NCBI RefSeq assembly: GCF_009708075.1
Contig: NZ_WMBT01000002.1
Span: 62,001-126,000 of the forward strand
Direction: 5' to 3'
Length of the DNA stretch: 64,000 nucleotides
Source of the DNA: Paracoccus lichenicola
GTDB lineage: Bacteria > Pseudomonadota > Alphaproteobacteria > Rhodobacterales > Rhodobacteraceae
In this document: positions 1 to 8,843 of the stretch, one piece after another
Position numbering within the stretch: position 1 is the first letter of the stretch
Layout: the number at the start of each line of letters is the position of its first letter
Program-made: the position numbers and the translations under genes
Notes under the pieces: generated by a model
The model's database searches: none
What the model saw: only the letters and a program-made list of their open reading frames with translations
What the model was told of the DNA's origin: nothing

Positions 1-1028
1 AGGCGCCTGCCGGGCTGACGGCGTTGTTCGGGCAATCAGGCTCGGGCAAGACAACGGTCGTCAACGCCGTCGCCGGTCTGCTGCGCCCGCAGTCGGGGCG
101 CATCGCGGTGGGCGATACTGTGCTGACCGACAGCGGGCGGGGCATCTTCCTGCCGCCGCACCGGCGCGGCATCGGCTATGTCTTCCAGGAAGCGCGGCTG
201 TTTCCGCACCTGACCGTCCGGCAGAACCTGCTGTATGGTCACTGGTTCACGGGCCGGGGCCGCCAGCCCGACCTGCCGCGCGTGGTCGAGATGCTGGGCA
301 TCGGTCCCCTGCTGCCCCGCCGCCCCGCCGCGCTGTCGGGGGGCGAACGCCAGCGAGTCGCGCTTGGCCGGGCGATCCTGTCGCATCCCCGGATGCTGCT
401 GATGGACGAACCCCTGGCCGCCCTTGACCAGCCCCGGAAAGAGGAAATCCTGCCCTATCTGGAACGCCTGCGCGACCATGCCGGGCTGCCGATCCTGTAT
501 GTCAGCCATTCCCCGGCCGAGGTCGCGCGCCTTGCCACCACGGTCGTGCTGCTGGACCGGGGCCGCGTCACCGCAGCCGGGCCGGTCGCCGCCATGCTGT
601 CCGATCCGGCCATCGCTCCGTTGCTGGGCTTGTCGGAAACCGGCGCCATCCTGGCTGCCCGGGTCGAGGCGCAAGAGGCCGACGGGCTGACGCGCCTGTC
701 CACGCCCTCGGGTCCCCTGTTCCTGCCGCGGGTCAAGGCGGACGTGGGGGCCATGCTGCGGCTGAGGATCCTGGCGCAGGACGTGATGATCGCGACTGCC
801 GCGCCGCAGGGCATCTCGGCGCTGAACGTGGTGCCCGTGCAGGTGCGCGACCTGACCCCCACCGGGGACGGCGTGCTGGTGCGGCTGGACGCAGGCGATC
901 AGGTGATCCTGTCGCGGATCACGGCGCGGTCAGCCGCAGCCCTGAATCTGCGGCCCGGTCTGGCCGTTCACGCGGTGCTGAAGGCGGTTTCCGTGGCCCC
1001 CGGCACGATCGGCGTTTCCGCCGGCTGA
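1..1028 (+). CDS. modC: Molybdate ABC transporter ATP-binding protein ModC (5' end outside window)
   Basis: ATPase subunit of the ModABC molybdate importer; hydrolyses ATP on the cytoplasmic face to drive oxyanion uptake. The reading frame is open from base 3, so the true start lies upstream of the window. Visible in order: Walker A GQSGSGKTT, Q-loop region YVFQEARLF, ABC signature LSGGERQRVALGRA, Walker B LLMDEPLAALD, the switch His in YVSHS, then a C-terminal TOBE/Mop domain (about the last 70 residues) that binds molybdate in this family. The Mop domain separates ModC from most other ABC ATPases. modA and modB are presumably upstream. Supply of molybdate fits the formate dehydrogenase operon nearby. 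Its last 61 bases overlap the convergent phosphoesterase gene. Confidence 0.92.
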   Translation, partial: APAGLTALFGQSGSGKTTVVNAVAGLLRPQSGRIAVGDTVLTDSGRGIFLPPHRRGIGYVFQEARLFPHLTVRQNLLYGHWFTGRGRQPDLPRVVEMLGIGPLLPRRPAALSGGERQRVALGRAILSHPRMLLMDEPLAALDQPRKEEILPYLERLRDHAGLPILYVSHSPAEVARLATTVVLLDRGRVTAAGPVAAMLSDPAIAPLLGLSETGAILAARVEAQEADGLTRLSTPSGPLFLPRVKADVGAMLRLRILAQDVMIATAAPQGISALNVVPVQVRDLTPTGDGVLVRLDAGDQVILSRITARSAAALNLRPGLAVHAVLKAVSVAPGTIGVSAG

Positions 1029-1816
1029 TGGGCCACCCAGATCCCGCTTTCGCGCGAGAAATGCTCGTATTCCGGCGGGCGGAAGGATGGCTCGTCCATG
1101 GGGGCGATGTGGCGCTCGATGGTGAGCAACGGCCCGTCCAGTTGCAACACGGCAAATTCGTTCTGCCGGTCCGAGGGGCGTCCGCACAGGGCCGTGCCCG
1201 CCTGGACCTGCAGCACGCCCCGATGCGCCGTCTGGTCCAGCATCGCCCCCGTCGCCCAGACATGCAGGTGCCCCGACAGCACGATCTGCGCGCCCGCGCG
1301 TTCCAGCCGGGCCAGGGCCTCGGGCGCGCGGAGGGTCGGTTCCTTGTCCACCTCGGCCAGCTGTTCCAGCGGGTGATGCAGGGCCACGATGTTCATCGCC
1401 TGCGGGTCGAGTCCGCCGATCAGCCGCCCGATTTCTCCCTCGCGGATGATGCCGCGCTGCACGGCGAAGGGATCGACGCTGTTCAGCCCCAGCACCCGGA
1501 CCGCGCCCGCCTGCCGCGTGGGCGTCAGGTCCGGTCCCATCACGCGGCGAAAGCCCGCATAGGGCGCCAGATAGCGGACGGCCAGATTGTAAAGCGGCAC
1601 GTCATGGTTGCCCGGCACGGCCATCAGAGGCGCCTCGATCCGCTTCAGGAAGGCCGCCGCCTGGGCATACTGGTCGCGCCGCCCGCGATGCGTCACGTCG
1701 CCGGTCACGACCACCAGATCGGCGCGGGCGCGGTTGACGCGCTCCAGCAGGGCGTCGGTCAGCGCCGCGCGGTGAAGGCCGAAATGCAGGTCCGACAGGT
1801 GGACGATGCGCGTCAC
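968..1816 (-). CDS. Calcineurin-like metallophosphoesterase (Icc/CpdA type)
   Basis: A 282-residue cytoplasmic metal-dependent phosphoesterase. The five-block metallophosphatase signature is complete: HLSDLH at residues 6-11, TGD at 38-40, GNHD at 69-72, HH at 147-148 and GHLHVW at 182-187, which together ligate the two-metal centre. Family members include cAMP phosphodiesterase CpdA and many enzymes of unknown substrate, so the substrate cannot be assigned. Start is GTG, and the GTGA overlap with the stop of the upstream lipid kinase gene suggests translational coupling. The 3' end overlaps modC by 61 bases tail to tail. Confidence 0.85.
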   Translation of the reverse strand: MTRIVHLSDLHFGLHRAALTDALLERVNRARADLVVVTGDVTHRGRRDQYAQAAAFLKRIEAPLMAVPGNHDVPLYNLAVRYLAPYAGFRRVMGPDLTPTRQAGAVRVLGLNSVDPFAVQRGIIREGEIGRLIGGLDPQAMNIVALHHPLEQLAEVDKEPTLRAPEALARLERAGAQIVLSGHLHVWATGAMLDQTAHRGVLQVQAGTALCGRPSDRQNEFAVLQLDGPLLTIERHIAPMDEPSFRPPEYEHFSRESGIWVAHQPAETPIVPGATETAFSTA

Positions 1817-2769
1817 GCCTCGGCGCCCTTGGTCTTGCTGCTGCCGTCGGCGGGGACCAGCACCTTCAGCGCGCCATGCCGGACCTGCAGGTCGAAGGGG
1901 CTGACCATGCGGGTCTTTTCACCGTCATGGGCGATCAGCTGCTGGCGCTTGCCGGTCTCGATCGTCAGGCTGTCGGTGATGATCAGGTCGAAGTCGCTGT
2001 CCTTGGCGCTAAGCCCGAAGGCCAGCCGAAAGGCCGACCGCAGCAGCGGCAGGGGGCGGCGCGCCCTGGCGATCAGCACGGCGAAATTGCCCGCCCGGAT
2101 CGCATCCGCGCCGTCCAGCCCGAAGGAATCCAGCTGATAGGCGCTGCGGGCGACAAAGACCAGGGCGGTGGTGAAGTTCCGCGCTTGCCCATCGACCTTG
2201 GCCGTCAGCCGCATCGGATGGCGCAGCCGCCGCATCGCCACCAGCACCGACCAATAGGCCGCAAGGCGCGACCGGCCCCAGCGTTTGTAAATCCCCTCGC
2301 GCGTCTTGAGGATGTGCGGATAGGCGCCCAGGCTGACATTGTTCAGGAAGACCAGGTTCTCGATCTGGCCGACATCCACGCGCCGGACCCGCGCGTCCAG
2401 CAGCGTTTCCAGGGCGTCCTCGACCGTCTCGCCCACGCCCAGGTCGCGCGCGAAATAGTTGAAGGTGCCGCCCGGCAGCACGCCCATCGCCGTCTCGGTG
2501 CCCGCCAAGGCCCCCGCGACCGCCGACTGGGTTCCGTCGCCGCCATAGGCCACCACGATGTCGAAGCCATCCTCGACCGCCTGGCGGGCAAGGCCGGGCA
2601 GTCGCTCGCCCCGGTCGGTTTCGCGCAGGGCGAATTCGGCGACCCGGCCTTCCAGCGCCTCGCGGATGGCCCGGGCCTGCTGCTTGCCGTCCTTCTTGCC
2701 CGACCCCAGATTGCCGATCACGCATAAACGGCAGGCGGACAGGTCCACCTTGTCGGCTGTATCGCGCAT
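1813..2769 (-). CDS. Diacylglycerol kinase catalytic-domain protein (lipid kinase family)
   Basis: A 318-residue protein of the DagK_cat/YegS family, soluble kinases that phosphorylate diacylglycerol, sphingoid or related lipids. The nucleotide-binding GGDGT is at residues 76-80 and the conserved GVLPGGTFNYFARDLG follows at 96-111, then the beta-sandwich C-terminal half. There is no signal peptide or membrane segment. Translation is coupled by a 4-base overlap to the phosphoesterase downstream; pairing of a lipid kinase with a calcineurin-type phosphoesterase is seen in other proteobacteria, but the shared substrate is not known. The lipid acted on cannot be inferred here. Confidence 0.85.
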   Translation of the reverse strand: MRDTADKVDLSACRLCVIGNLGSGKKDGKQQARAIREALEGRVAEFALRETDRGERLPGLARQAVEDGFDIVVAYGGDGTQSAVAGALAGTETAMGVLPGGTFNYFARDLGVGETVEDALETLLDARVRRVDVGQIENLVFLNNVSLGAYPHILKTREGIYKRWGRSRLAAYWSVLVAMRRLRHPMRLTAKVDGQARNFTTALVFVARSAYQLDSFGLDGADAIRAGNFAVLIARARRPLPLLRSAFRLAFGLSAKDSDFDLIITDSLTIETGKRQQLIAHDGEKTRMVSPFDLQVRHGALKVLVPADGSSKTKGAEA

Positions 2770-2834
2770 CCGTCCCCCGATGTGGTTTCCCTCACCAACA
2801 CGCAGGCGGGGGCGACGGTTTCACGGGCGCGGGA

Positions 2835-3035
2835 TCAAAGGTGCCGCACGGCCTCCTGGACCGAGGGGCGCAGCCCCGCGCCGCCGCTTTCGGCATAGGA
2901 TTTCAACTGCTCGCGCATCCGGGGTTCCCAGTAATCCTTCATGTGCGCGGCGATCTTGTCGGGGGCATGGCCCGGCTGCGTGTCGAAGAAGGTGGCGATC
3001 TGGTTGGCCATGGTGACCATCTTTTCAGGCGACAT
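2835..3035 (-). CDS. fdsD: NAD-dependent formate dehydrogenase delta subunit FdsD
   Basis: Small 66-residue delta subunit of the FdsABGD formate dehydrogenase, last gene of the operon. In the family FdsD supports assembly or stability of the complex and binding of the bis-MGD cofactor. I take the ATG at 3035 (MSPEKMVTMANQIA) over an upstream in-frame ATG at 3107: it matches the usual 65-75 residue length, and the start overlaps the end of fdhD by 11 bases, as is usual in this operon. No domain other than the FdsD family region is visible. Confidence 0.88.
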   Translation of the reverse strand: MSPEKMVTMANQIATFFDTQPGHAPDKIAAHMKDYWEPRMREQLKSYAESGGAGLRPSVQEAVRHL

Positions 3036-3849
3036 CGGAAACCTCGGCGCGCAGCCGCTGGGGGTGGCAGAACAGATCGAACCCCTCGCCCCGCGCGAAG
3101 GCGGCAAGGGTCAGCCCCGCGCCTTCGGCCAGGCGCAGGGCGTGCAGCGTGGGGGCGGACACGGCGATCAGCACGGCGCAGCCCGCCATCACGCATTTCT
3201 GCACCATCTCGGTGGACACCCGGCTGGTCAGGACGATGGCGCCCTGCGCGGGGTCGATCCCCTGCCGGGCCATGGCGCCGATCAGCTTGTCCAGGGCATT
3301 GTGGCGGCCCACATCCTCTCGCGCCAGGACGACGCCCTGGCCCGGCAGCAGGAAGCCCGCCGCATGGACCGCGCGCGTGCGGTCGTGCAAGGGCTGCCAG
3401 CCGCGCAGCGAGTCGGTGGCCGCCGCGATCTCGTCAACCGTCAGGGTCGGACCCACGCCCGCTAGGCTTGGCAGGGACCGCACCGCGGCCTCGATGCTGT
3501 CGATGCCGCAGAGGCCGCAGCCGACCGGTCCCGCCAAGGACCGGCGGCGGGCGGCAAGCTGGGCGCCGCGATCTTCGGCCAGCCACATCTGCGCCTCGAT
3601 CCCCTCCGGATGGGCGATCACGTCGCATGTGGCGATCTGGTCCAGGCCAGTCACGATGCCTTCGGTCAGCGAAAAGCCCACCGCGAAGTCCTGAACATCG
3701 GCGGGCGTCGCCATCATCACGGCATGGGTGGTGCCGTCATAGACCATGGCGATGGCCGTTTCCTCGGGCAGCGCGCGCGTGACCGCGACGTGGCTGCCGG
3801 GCCGATGGTGGGTCGCATCCGTGGCCCCGAAGGGCGGCGGCAGGGTCAT
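3025..3849 (-). CDS. fdhD: Formate dehydrogenase accessory sulfurtransferase FdhD (FdsC)
   Basis: A 274-residue FdhD-family protein. It relays sulfur from a cysteine desulfurase to the molybdenum bis-MGD cofactor, which is required for formate dehydrogenase activity. The sulfur-transfer Cys pair is present as GCGLCG (C111 and C114). The conserved block SRVSTEMVQKCVMAGCAVL and the C-terminal ARGEGFDLFCHPQRL match the cofactor-binding half of the family. It sits between fdsA and fdsD, the standard fdsGBACD order of Rhodobacterales; 3 bases separate it from fdsA and it overlaps fdsD. Confidence 0.93.
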   Translation of the reverse strand: MTLPPPFGATDATHHRPGSHVAVTRALPEETAIAMVYDGTTHAVMMATPADVQDFAVGFSLTEGIVTGLDQIATCDVIAHPEGIEAQMWLAEDRGAQLAARRRSLAGPVGCGLCGIDSIEAAVRSLPSLAGVGPTLTVDEIAAATDSLRGWQPLHDRTRAVHAAGFLLPGQGVVLAREDVGRHNALDKLIGAMARQGIDPAQGAIVLTSRVSTEMVQKCVMAGCAVLIAVSAPTLHALRLAEGAGLTLAAFARGEGFDLFCHPQRLRAEVSDVA

Positions 3850-3852
3850 GGC

Positions 3853-6759
3853 CTACTCCGCGGCGGTCAGGATCCGCCGCGACCGTTCGGCCTGTTCGGC
3901 ATAGCTTTCCTGCCACTCCGAAGGACCGTTCGAGGGGCTGACCTGCACCGCCGTCACCTTGAATTCCGGGCAGTTCGTCGCCCAGTCCGAAAAATCGGTC
4001 GTGACCACGTTAGCCTGGGTCGAGGGGTGATGGAAGGTCGTATAGACCACCCCCGCCGCCACCCGATCGGTCAGCACCGCCCGCAGCGTGGTTTCGCCCG
4101 CGCGGGATGCCAGCCGCACCCAATCGCCGTCGTTGATGCCGCGGTTTTCCGCATCGTGGGGATTGATCTCCAGCACGTCCTCGGGGTGCCAGACCACGTT
4201 GTCGGTCCGCCGGGTCTGGGCGCCCACGTTGTATTGCGACAGGATCCGCCCCGTGGTCAGCAGCAGCGGGAAGCGCGGGCCGGTGCGTTCGTCGGTCGCG
4301 ACATATTCCGTGACCATGAAATGCCCCTTGCCCGAGACGAAGCCGTCCACATGCATCAAGGGCGTCCCGTCCGGCACCGCCTCGTTGCAAGGCCACTGGA
4401 CCGAACCCTTCTCCTCCAGCACCTCATAGGACACGCCGGCGAAGCTGGGGGTGGTGGCGGCGATCTCCTCCATAATCTGGCGGGGATGGGTATAGCGCCA
4501 GTTCGCGCCCATGGCGTTCGCCAGAAGCTGCGTGACTTCCCAATCCTCATAGCCGTTGCGGGGGGCCATCACCTTGCGGACGCGGTTGATGCGGCGTTCG
4601 GCATTGGTGAAGGTGCCGTCCTTTTCCAGGAAGGTCGAACCCGGCAGGAAGACATGGGCATAGTTCGCGGTCTCGTTCAGGAACAGGTCGTGGACGATCA
4701 CGCATTCCATCGCGGCCAGACCCGCCGCGACGTGGTGGGTGTCGGGGTCGGATTGCAGGATGTCCTCGCCCTGGCAATAAAGGCCCTTGAAGGTGCCCTC
4801 GACCGCCGCGTCCAGCATGTTGGGGATGCGCAGGCCGGGTTCGGGGTCGATCTCGCAGTTCCAGGCCTTCTCGAAAATCGCGCGGACATCGGGCAGCTTG
4901 ACGTGGCGATAACCGGGCAGTTCGTGGGGGAAGCTGCCCATGTCGCAGCTGCCCTGCACGTTGTTCTGGCCGCGCAAGGGGTTCACGCCCACACCGGGAC
5001 GGCCGATATTGCCGGTCAGCATGGCAAGGTTGGCAATGCCGATCACGGTGGTGGAGCCTTGGGAATGTTCCGTCACGCCCAAGCCATAATAGATCGCGCC
5101 GTTGCCGCCGGTGGCATAAAGCCGCGCCGCCGCGCGCAGGTCCGCCGCCGGAACGCCGGTCAGCAGTTCCACGTTTTCCGGCGCATGGCGCGGGTCGCTG
5201 ACGAAATCGACATAGAACTGGAATTCGTCCCAATCGCAGCGGGTGCGGATGAAGTCTTCGTCGAACAGCCCCTCGGTCACGATCACATGCGCCATGGCGG
5301 TGACGACGGCGACGTTGGTGCCGGGCCTCAAGGGCAGGTGATATTCCGCCTGGATGTGCGGCGAGCGCACGATGTCGGTGCGGCGCGGATCGACCACGAT
5401 CAGCTTGGCCCCCTGGCGCAGGCGCTTTTTCAACCGGCTGGCAAAGACAGGGTGCCCATCAGTGGGGTTCGCGCCGATCACCATCACCACGTCGGCTTGT
5501 TCCACCGAGTCGAAATCCTGCGTCCCTGCCGAGGTGCCATAGGTCTTGCCCAACCCGTATCCGGTCGGCGAATGGCAGACACGGGCGCAGGTGTCGGTGT
5601 TGTTGTTGCCGAAGACCGCGCGGGTCAGTTTCTGCACCAGATAGGTTTCCTCGTTGGTGCAGCGGCTGGAGGTGATGACGCCCACCGACTTGCGGCCATA
5701 CTTTTCCTGGATGCCGCGCATCCTGGCGGCGGCAAAGGCCATCGCCTCGGGCCAATCCACCTCGCGCCACGGCTGGTCGATGGTGTCGCGGATCATGGGT
5801 TTCAGGATCCGGTCCTTGTGCTGGGCATAGCCATAGGCGAAGCGGCCCTTGACGCAGCTATGCCCCCGGTTCGCCTTGCCGTGCTTGTAGGGGACCATGC
5901 GCACCAGCTGGTCGCCGTTCAGTTCCGCCTTGAAGCTGCAACCCACGCCGCAATAGGCGCAGGTGGTGATGACCGACCGTTCCGGCGTGCCCAACTCGAT
6001 CACCGATTTCTCCTGCAAGGTCGCGGTCGGGCAGGCCTGCACGCAGGCCCCGCAGGACACGCAGTCCGAGGTCAGGAAATCGTCGCCAATGGCCCCCGCC
6101 TTGACGCGGCTGTCAAAGCCGCGCCCCTCGATGGTCAGGGCGAAGGTGCCCTGCACTTCCTCGCAGGCGCGGACGCAGCGCGAGCAGACGATGCACTTGG
6201 CCGGGTCATAGGTGAAATACGGGTTGCTTTCGTCCTTGGGGGTGTAATTCGCGTTGACACCCACCCCGTCGCGTTGGGCGAAGTGGTTGAGAAGCGTCGC
6301 CCCCTCGGGCGCTTTATACCGCACGTCGCGCAGGCCGACGTTGCCCGCCATGTCCTGCAATTCGCAATCACCATTGGCCGCGCAGGTCAGGCAGTCGAGA
6401 GGGTGGTCCGAGATGTAAAGCTCCATCACGCCCTTGCGCATCCGGCGCAGCTTGTCGGACTGGGTGTGGACGACCATGCCTTCGGTCACCGGAGTGGTGC
6501 AAGACGCGGGCGTGCCGCGCCGGCCTTCGATCTCCACGACGCAGAGGCGGCAGGATCCGAAGGCTTCGAGGTTGTCGCTGGCGCACAGCTTCGGGACCAT
6601 GATCCCGGCCTCGGCGGCGGCGCGCATGACGGACGTGCCTTCGGGAACGGTGATGTCGATCCCATCGACGTTCAGCGTCACCGGCAAGCCGACCTTGGCA
6701 GGCGTGCCCATGTCGCGGTCGTCGCCCGGCGGGTATTGGGGGATGATGAAGTCTCTCAT
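3853..6759 (-). CDS. fdsA: NAD-dependent formate dehydrogenase alpha (catalytic) subunit FdsA
   Basis: A 968-residue catalytic subunit that oxidises formate to CO2 at a molybdenum bis-MGD centre and passes electrons through Fe-S clusters to FdsB. Order of sites: N-terminal ferredoxin-like 2Fe-2S (C59, C70, C73, C87), a His-Cys3 cluster (H119, C123, C126, C132), two 4Fe-4S motifs (C189-C199 and C233-C243), a further 4Fe-4S motif (C267, C270, C274, C302), then the molybdopterin domains. The metal ligand Cys395 followed by His396 in CARVCHSPTG marks a Cys-type, not selenocysteine, formate dehydrogenase. The ATG at 6759 is chosen because it overlaps the fdsB stop (ATGA) and gives the family length; the longer frame upstream runs inside fdsB. 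Confidence 0.95.
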   Translation of the reverse strand: MRDFIIPQYPPGDDRDMGTPAKVGLPVTLNVDGIDITVPEGTSVMRAAAEAGIMVPKLCASDNLEAFGSCRLCVVEIEGRRGTPASCTTPVTEGMVVHTQSDKLRRMRKGVMELYISDHPLDCLTCAANGDCELQDMAGNVGLRDVRYKAPEGATLLNHFAQRDGVGVNANYTPKDESNPYFTYDPAKCIVCSRCVRACEEVQGTFALTIEGRGFDSRVKAGAIGDDFLTSDCVSCGACVQACPTATLQEKSVIELGTPERSVITTCAYCGVGCSFKAELNGDQLVRMVPYKHGKANRGHSCVKGRFAYGYAQHKDRILKPMIRDTIDQPWREVDWPEAMAFAAARMRGIQEKYGRKSVGVITSSRCTNEETYLVQKLTRAVFGNNNTDTCARVCHSPTGYGLGKTYGTSAGTQDFDSVEQADVVMVIGANPTDGHPVFASRLKKRLRQGAKLIVVDPRRTDIVRSPHIQAEYHLPLRPGTNVAVVTAMAHVIVTEGLFDEDFIRTRCDWDEFQFYVDFVSDPRHAPENVELLTGVPAADLRAAARLYATGGNGAIYYGLGVTEHSQGSTTVIGIANLAMLTGNIGRPGVGVNPLRGQNNVQGSCDMGSFPHELPGYRHVKLPDVRAIFEKAWNCEIDPEPGLRIPNMLDAAVEGTFKGLYCQGEDILQSDPDTHHVAAGLAAMECVIVHDLFLNETANYAHVFLPGSTFLEKDGTFTNAERRINRVRKVMAPRNGYEDWEVTQLLANAMGANWRYTHPRQIMEEIAATTPSFAGVSYEVLEEKGSVQWPCNEAVPDGTPLMHVDGFVSGKGHFMVTEYVATDERTGPRFPLLLTTGRILSQYNVGAQTRRTDNVVWHPEDVLEINPHDAENRGINDGDWVRLASRAGETTLRAVLTDRVAAGVVYTTFHHPSTQANVVTTDFSDWATNCPEFKVTAVQVSPSNGPSEWQESYAEQAERSRRILTAAE

Positions 6760-8273
6760 TCGGCTGCCTCCCGATAGGTGGCGAAATCGTCGGGGAAATT
6801 TCTCAGTGCGGACATGACCGGGAAGGGCGTGAAGCCGCCAAGCGCGCACAATGATCCGTCCTTCATCGTCTCGCACAGGTCGGTCAGCAGCGGGATCGCC
6901 GCCGCGTCGCCCTGGGCGATGCGGTCGATGGTTTCCACCCCGCGCACCGCGCCGATCCGGCAGGGCGTGCATTTGCCGCAGGATTCGACGGCGCAGAACT
7001 CCATCGCGAAGCGCGCCATGCGCAGCATGTCCACGGTGTCGTCAAAGACCACCAGACCGGCATGGCCGATCAGCCCGCCGTTCTGGTCGAATTCCTCGTA
7101 TCCCATGGGCGTGTGGAACTGGTCGATGTGCATATAGGCGCCCAAGGGGCCGCCGACCTGCACCGCCTTGACGGGCCGCCCGCTGGCCGTGCCGCCGCCG
7201 ATGTCGTTCACGACCTCGCCCAGGGTCAGGCCGAAGGCGGTCTCGAACAGCCCGCCGCGCTTGACGTTTCCGGCGATCTGCAAGGTGACGGTGCCGCGCG
7301 ACCGGCCCAGGCCGAAATCGGCGTAATGCTTGGCACCCCGTTCGAAGATCACCGGGATCGTGGTCAGCGAGATGACGTTGTTCACGACCGTGGGTTGGCC
7401 CAGGAAGCCCTGCAACGCGGGCAAAGGCGGCTTGGCGCGCACGGTGCCGCGCTTGCCTTCCAGGCTGTTCAGCAGCGACGTTTCCTCGCCGCAGACATAA
7501 GCGCCCGCGCCGGTGCGGACCTCCATGTCGAAGGCGCGGCCCGATCCCAGCACGTCTGCGCCCAGCAGGCCCCGCTGGCGGGCGATCTTCACCGCTTGCG
7601 TCAGGATGGCGATGGCGTCGGGATATTCCGAGCGCAGATAGACATAGCCGCGCGTGGCGCCAACCCCCAGACCAGCAATCGCCATGCCTTCGATCAGTTG
7701 GAAGGGATCGCCCTCGATGATCATGCGGTCTGCGAAGGTGCCGCTGTCGCCCTCGTCGGCGTTGCAGACGATGTATTTCTGCGGGGCTTCGGCTTCGGCC
7801 ACGGTCTTCCACTTGATGCCGGTGGGGAAACCCGCGCCGCCGCGCCCGCGAAGGCCGCTGTCGATGACTTCCTGCACGATCCGGGCCTTGGTCATGGTCA
7901 ACGCGCGGCGCAGGCCGACAAGGCCGCCGTTGGCCTGATAGTCGTCCATGTCCAGCGGGTCGATCACGCCGCAGCGGGCAAAGGTCAGGCGGGTCTGGCG
8001 GGCGAACCAGTCGATGTCCTCGACCCGGCCCAACCCGTTCAGCTTGCCATCGAGCAGGTCGGGCACCTGGTCGGGGGTCACGTTTCCGTAACCGATGCGG
8101 CCCTGGGGCGTCTCGACCTCGACCAGGGGTTCCAGCCAGACCATGCCGCGGGTGCCGTTGCGGACGATCCGGATGTCGATGCCACGTGCCGCCGCCTGAC
8201 GCGCAAGCGCATCGGCCACGTCATCCGCGCCAAGCGCCTTGGCGGCGCTGTCCAAGGGAACGAAGACCTTCAT
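6756..8273 (-). CDS. fdsB: NAD-dependent formate dehydrogenase beta subunit FdsB (NuoF-like)
   Basis: A 505-residue diaphorase subunit that carries FMN and reduces NAD+ with electrons from FdsA. The N-terminal about 100 residues are thioredoxin-like. The NADH/FMN-binding blocks are GRGGAGFPTG at 143-152 and NADEGDSGTFADR at 171-183. The C-terminal 4Fe-4S site is ESCGKCTPCR with a later Cys at 476. The protein is homologous to complex I NuoF, but its position between fdsG and fdsA and the N-terminal thioredoxin-like extension identify FdsB. It overlaps fdsA by 4 bases and fdsG by 4 bases, so the three are probably translated in series. Confidence 0.95.
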   Translation of the reverse strand: MKVFVPLDSAAKALGADDVADALARQAAARGIDIRIVRNGTRGMVWLEPLVEVETPQGRIGYGNVTPDQVPDLLDGKLNGLGRVEDIDWFARQTRLTFARCGVIDPLDMDDYQANGGLVGLRRALTMTKARIVQEVIDSGLRGRGGAGFPTGIKWKTVAEAEAPQKYIVCNADEGDSGTFADRMIIEGDPFQLIEGMAIAGLGVGATRGYVYLRSEYPDAIAILTQAVKIARQRGLLGADVLGSGRAFDMEVRTGAGAYVCGEETSLLNSLEGKRGTVRAKPPLPALQGFLGQPTVVNNVISLTTIPVIFERGAKHYADFGLGRSRGTVTLQIAGNVKRGGLFETAFGLTLGEVVNDIGGGTASGRPVKAVQVGGPLGAYMHIDQFHTPMGYEEFDQNGGLIGHAGLVVFDDTVDMLRMARFAMEFCAVESCGKCTPCRIGAVRGVETIDRIAQGDAAAIPLLTDLCETMKDGSLCALGGFTPFPVMSALRNFPDDFATYREAAE

Positions 8274-8746
8274 GCGCCCACCTCGGCCAGGATGCGGTCC
8301 ATCCGGGCATCATCGACGCGGCCCACGACGCGGCCATCGACCATGGCGGCGGGGGCGCAGGCGCATAGCCCCAGGCAATAGACGGGTTCCACCGTCACCG
8401 CGCCGTTGGGGGTGGTGCCGTGCCAGCCGATCCCCAGCTTTTGCAGGGTGGATTCGGCCAGGGCATTGGCTCCCATGGACTGGCAGGCCTCGGCCCGGCA
8501 GATCTTCAGGACGTGCCGGCCCGCCGGATGGTCGCGGAAATCGTGATAGAAGCTGATGACGCCATGCACCTCGGCCCGGCCCAGGTTCAGGATGTCGGCC
8601 AGCACCGGCACGGCGGCCTGCGGGACATGGCCCCAGGTATCCTGCAACGCGTGCAGCATCGGCAGAAGTGGCCCTTCCAGGGAAGCAAGCGGCGCGACGA
8701 TGCCCCGGATCTCCTCCTCGGTCGGGGCTGGCGCATGGGAATGCAT
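8270..8746 (-). CDS. fdsG: NAD-dependent formate dehydrogenase gamma subunit FdsG (NuoE-like)
   Basis: A 158-residue thioredoxin-fold 2Fe-2S protein, first gene of the operon, homologous to NuoE. It forms the electron-transfer and NAD-reducing module with FdsB. The four-Cys pattern is visible as CRAEACQSMG and CLGLCACAPA. The ATG at 8746 is preferred over an in-frame ATG 48 bases upstream because a GAAAGG Shine-Dalgarno-like sequence lies about 8 bases before it and the resulting length matches the family. An 88-base gap with two inverted repeats separates it from the LysR gene upstream. Confidence 0.93.
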   Translation of the reverse strand: MHSHAPAPTEEEIRGIVAPLASLEGPLLPMLHALQDTWGHVPQAAVPVLADILNLGRAEVHGVISFYHDFRDHPAGRHVLKICRAEACQSMGANALAESTLQKLGIGWHGTTPNGAVTVEPVYCLGLCACAPAAMVDGRVVGRVDDARMDRILAEVGA

Positions 8747-8798
8747 ATGCTGGCCTTTCGACGATCCTCTGGCGCATATCCAAGCACGCTGCACATTC

Positions 8799-8820
8799 CG
8801 AAATCAATATCGTTGTTTCG
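8799..8820. promoter_or_regulatory. Inverted repeat in fds promoter region
   Basis: CGAAA at 8799-8803 and TTTCG at 8816-8820 form an inverted repeat with inner CAA/TTG arms and a one-base asymmetry. It lies 53-74 bases upstream of the fdsG start and overlaps a possible minus-strand -35 (TTGATT). It could be a regulator site or the activator-proximal half of a LysR-type site. The repeat is seen; the function is inferred. Confidence 0.35.
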
Positions 8821-8826
8821 TCAGTT

Positions 8827-8843
8827 GATAGAAATCATCTATC
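8827..8843. promoter_or_regulatory. Candidate LysR-type operator upstream of fdsG
   Basis: GATAG-N7-CTATC palindrome containing a T-N11-A core, the classic LysR-family box. It spans the stop codon of the LysR gene and lies about 80 bases upstream of the fdsG start, the expected place for a recognition site of an activator of the fds operon. Perfect 5-base arms. No binding data can be seen here. Confidence 0.4.

Noticed and set aside
2770..2834. Possible terminator between fdsD and the lipid kinase gene
   Set aside because: CCCCCG and CGGGGG stretches could pair, but the loop is long (over 20 bases) and there is no U run.
3610..6777. A plus-strand open frame of 1055 codons opposite fdsA
   Set aside because: His/Gly/Arg-rich with no domain; it is the antisense shadow of fdsA, whose Fe-S and molybdopterin motifs are clear.
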